A stretch of 6,773 bases of DNA from Campylobacterales bacterium. Lineage in GTDB: Bacteria > Campylobacterota > Campylobacteria > Campylobacterales > JALSKU01. The translations under genes and the position numbers were made by a program. Shown in pieces: positions 5,149 to 6,773 of the stretch (the first letter of the stretch is position 1; every line of letters begins with the position of its first letter). The stretch is from NCBI GenBank assembly GCA_027038335.1, contig JALVWI010000296.1, positions 1 to 6,773 of the forward strand. Direction: 5' to 3'. Under the pieces are notes generated by a model. It saw only the letters and a list, made by a program, of their open reading frames with translations, was not told the DNA's origin and made no database searches.

Positions 5149-6773
5149 CTTAACTCCTTATTTTTGTAAAAATTTTTTATAAATACAACTATATCTTTTT
5201 TAGAAAGCGGTTTAGAGTATAAATACCCTTGTACGATATGACATCCTTGTTTTTTTAAAAACTCTTCTTGCTCTTTTTTTTCTATACCTTCTGCTATTAT
5301 TTTAAGCTCCAAACCTTTTCCAAGCTCAATAATAGTATTTACTATAGCTTCATCTTGTATAGTTTTGGGGATATCTTTGATAAAAGATTGATCTATTTTT
5401 ATGACATCAAACGGTAATTTTTTAATATATGCCAAAGAGGAGTAACCTGTGCCGAAGTCATCTATAGAAATACTACATCCAATATCTCTTATCTGTCTCA
5501 AAAGCTCATACGAGCTTTTGACATCTTGCATAACAAACCCCTCTGTTATCTCAAACTCTATCAAAGCAGGGTTGCAATTATTGAGAGCCAAATAGTTCGT
5601 GATAGTAGTTAAAATACTATAATCTTTTAGTTGTCTGTCATCAAGGTTGATAGAAACTCTTTGCAAACAAGGGTTTATTTCTTTCATAGTAGCAGCAAAT
5701 GCCATAGCTTTATCCATAACAATATTTCCGATATTTCCTATCAAGTTACATTGAGATGCTATGTTTATGAACTGGTTTGGAGTGATAATCTTATCGCCTT
5801 TTTTCCATCTTACAAGTGCTTCAAGACCTATTATTTGATGATTTTTTATATCCATTTGTGGTTGATAATAAACGATAAACTCATCATTATCTATAGCTTT
5901 TTTTATACTTTCTTCCAATACATGTCTTTGAATAATTTTCTTATACATTTTATCTTTAAAAAAAACATACTTGTTCTTTCCTGCATCCTTTGCCTTGTAC
6001 ATAGCGATATCAGCATTTCTCAAAAGCTCTTCACTTGTTTCACCGTCATCAGGATAAACAGCTATACCTATACTCGCACCGATCTTTAAAAGATGCCCTT
6101 TTACAAAAAATGGTTCATTAAAAGCATTTTTTAATTTATCAGCTATTTGAGCTATGTCATTTTCATCTTGAAAATCACTAAACAAAAAGACAAACTCATC
6201 GCCTCCAAATCTAAAAAGATAATCGTTCTCTCTTATCTCGTCTTGAAGTCTTTTAGTAGCTTGGACCAAAAGTTCATCACCTATATCATGACCGTAAAAA
6301 TCATTGATATTTTTAAATCCATCAAAATCCAAAAACAGAAGTGCCACTTTTTTCTCTTCTCTTTTTGCTCTTAATATTTCATGGGTTATAATTTCATTAA
6401 ACATAAATCTATTTGGAAGTTTTGTAAGCATATCATGTCTTGCTCTATAAACAAGTTTTTCTTCATTCTCTTTTAACTCTTTTTCTATCTTTTTTCTGTG
6501 GCTTATATCTCTAAATACTGTATAAAATACCGGTTTATTGTTAAGCTTGATCAAAGTTATAACCATCTCTATCCAAAATATTGAACCATCAAGCTTTTTA
6601 GCAAGCCACTCCCCTCTATAAACATTATCATTTTTTACCTTAGATAGTATATACAAAATTTTTTCTTTTGAACTTACACCGTTAGGCTGAAATTTTGGTG
6701 AAAGAGTCAAAGCATTATATTGTAAAAGTTCATTTTTATCTTTTGCTCCAAATATTTCTACCGCGGCTTTATT
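5145..6773 (-). CDS. PAS-GGDEF-EAL c-di-GMP synthase/phosphodiesterase (5' end cut by window edge)
   Basis: The protein combines a sensor with both c-di-GMP domains; 543 residues are visible. The frame stays open to the right edge, starting AAVEIFG near residue 3, so the real start lies outside; the TTG at 6710 is inside the PAS fold and is not a start. Domains in order: a PAS/PAC region (about 1-92) ending FRDISHRKK, a short helical linker, a GGDEF domain (about 112-275) and an EAL domain (about 285-535). The GGDEF motif is intact (190-194), and R181-x-x-D184 lies exactly five residues before it, a complete inhibitory I-site. The EAL domain has EALVRW (318-323), SINL with N376, EITE (408-411), DDFGTGYSS (438-446), K459 in VIKID, AEGIE (494-498) and QGY (515-517), so hydrolysis also looks competent. 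No membrane segment is visible. The signal sensed and the target process are unknown. It ends in TGA overlapping the bcp ATG. Confidence 0.95.
   Translation of the reverse strand, partial: NKAAVEIFGAKDKNELLQYNALTLSPKFQPNGVSSKEKILYILSKVKNDNVYRGEWLAKKLDGSIFWIEMVITLIKLNNKPVFYTVFRDISHRKKIEKELKENEEKLVYRARHDMLTKLPNRFMFNEIITHEILRAKREEKKVALLFLDFDGFKNINDFYGHDIGDELLVQATKRLQDEIRENDYLFRFGGDEFVFLFSDFQDENDIAQIADKLKNAFNEPFFVKGHLLKIGASIGIAVYPDDGETSEELLRNADIAMYKAKDAGKNKYVFFKDKMYKKIIQRHVLEESIKKAIDNDEFIVYYQPQMDIKNHQIIGLEALVRWKKGDKIITPNQFINIASQCNLIGNIGNIVMDKAMAFAATMKEINPCLQRVSINLDDRQLKDYSILTTITNYLALNNCNPALIEFEITEGFVMQDVKSSYELLRQIRDIGCSISIDDFGTGYSSLAYIKKLPFDVIKIDQSFIKDIPKTIQDEAIVNTIIELGKGLELKIIAEGIEKKEQEEFLKKQGCHIVQGYLYSKPLSKKDIVVFIKNFYKNKELR
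5154..5159 (-). promoter_or_regulatory. Ribosome binding site of bcp inside the upstream gene
   Basis: The minus strand reads AAGGAG five bases before the bcp ATG, within the last codons (Asn-Lys-Glu-Leu-Arg) of the PAS-GGDEF-EAL gene. With the ATGA stop/start overlap this is a classic translational-coupling junction. Confidence 0.8.

Noticed and set aside
5631..6089. 152-codon open frame on the plus strand opposite the GGDEF-EAL gene
   Set aside because: The predicted protein is a low-complexity string rich in Ser, Phe, Ile and Tyr, as expected from the reverse strand of AT-rich coding DNA. The opposite strand encodes well-conserved GGDEF and EAL motifs throughout.
6708..6710. TTG as the start of the PAS-GGDEF-EAL gene
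   Set aside because: The same frame continues upstream to the window edge with typical PAS sequence (AAVEIFG, then a Lys/Asp/Glu-rich segment). The gene therefore begins outside the window.
1..6773. A new defence, mobile or biosynthetic system
   Set aside because: Every substantial stretch is accounted for by seven recognisable housekeeping or signalling genes on one strand. There are no transposase, integrase, CRISPR, toxin-antitoxin or phage features. The only unexplained protein segment is the QueH extension.

Overview
The window is AT-rich bacterial DNA carrying seven genes, all on the minus strand and tightly packed. It looks like Campylobacterota, probably a free-living relative of Sulfurimonas or Arcobacter. 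The evidence is the low GC, the strong use of A/T-ending codons, and the order bcp, queH-like gene, fabZ, lpxA, clpX, mreB, which matches what I recall of the Campylobacter jejuni Cj0271-Cj0276 block. The PAS-GGDEF-EAL gene at the head points away from the host-adapted Campylobacter/Helicobacter species, which mostly lack c-di-GMP enzymes. Genus or species cannot be fixed from this sequence.

In the direction of transcription (right to left): a PAS-GGDEF-EAL c-di-GMP enzyme whose start lies outside the window (5145-6773); a Bcp/PrxQ peroxiredoxin overlapping it by an ATGA junction (4684-5148); a 64-base gap with short 7-base repeats; a QueH-type epoxyqueuosine reductase with a long unexplained C-terminal extension (3540-4619); a 37-base gap with a possible extended -10 promoter; fabZ (3056-3502); lpxA starting directly at the fabZ stop (2270-3055); clpX behind a strong ribosome binding site (1001-2221); and mreB, which runs off the left edge about 15 residues short of its expected end (1-991).

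The layout suggests one long transcription unit or two overlapping ones. fabZ and lpxA form a clear functional pair, since FabZ processes the 3-hydroxyacyl-ACP pool that LpxA draws on for lipid A. ClpX (unfoldase) and MreB (rod-shape scaffold) add protein quality control and cell-wall geometry. QueH (tRNA queuosine), Bcp (peroxide defence) and the c-di-GMP enzyme are linked by position rather than pathway.

I see no mobile element, CRISPR array, tRNA, rRNA or convincing intrinsic terminator. No gap between genes exceeds 64 bases. This is mostly a conserved core-genome block. The points most worth a second look are the QueH extension, the coupling of a c-di-GMP enzyme to this block, and a near-consensus promoter pointing antisense into lpxA.
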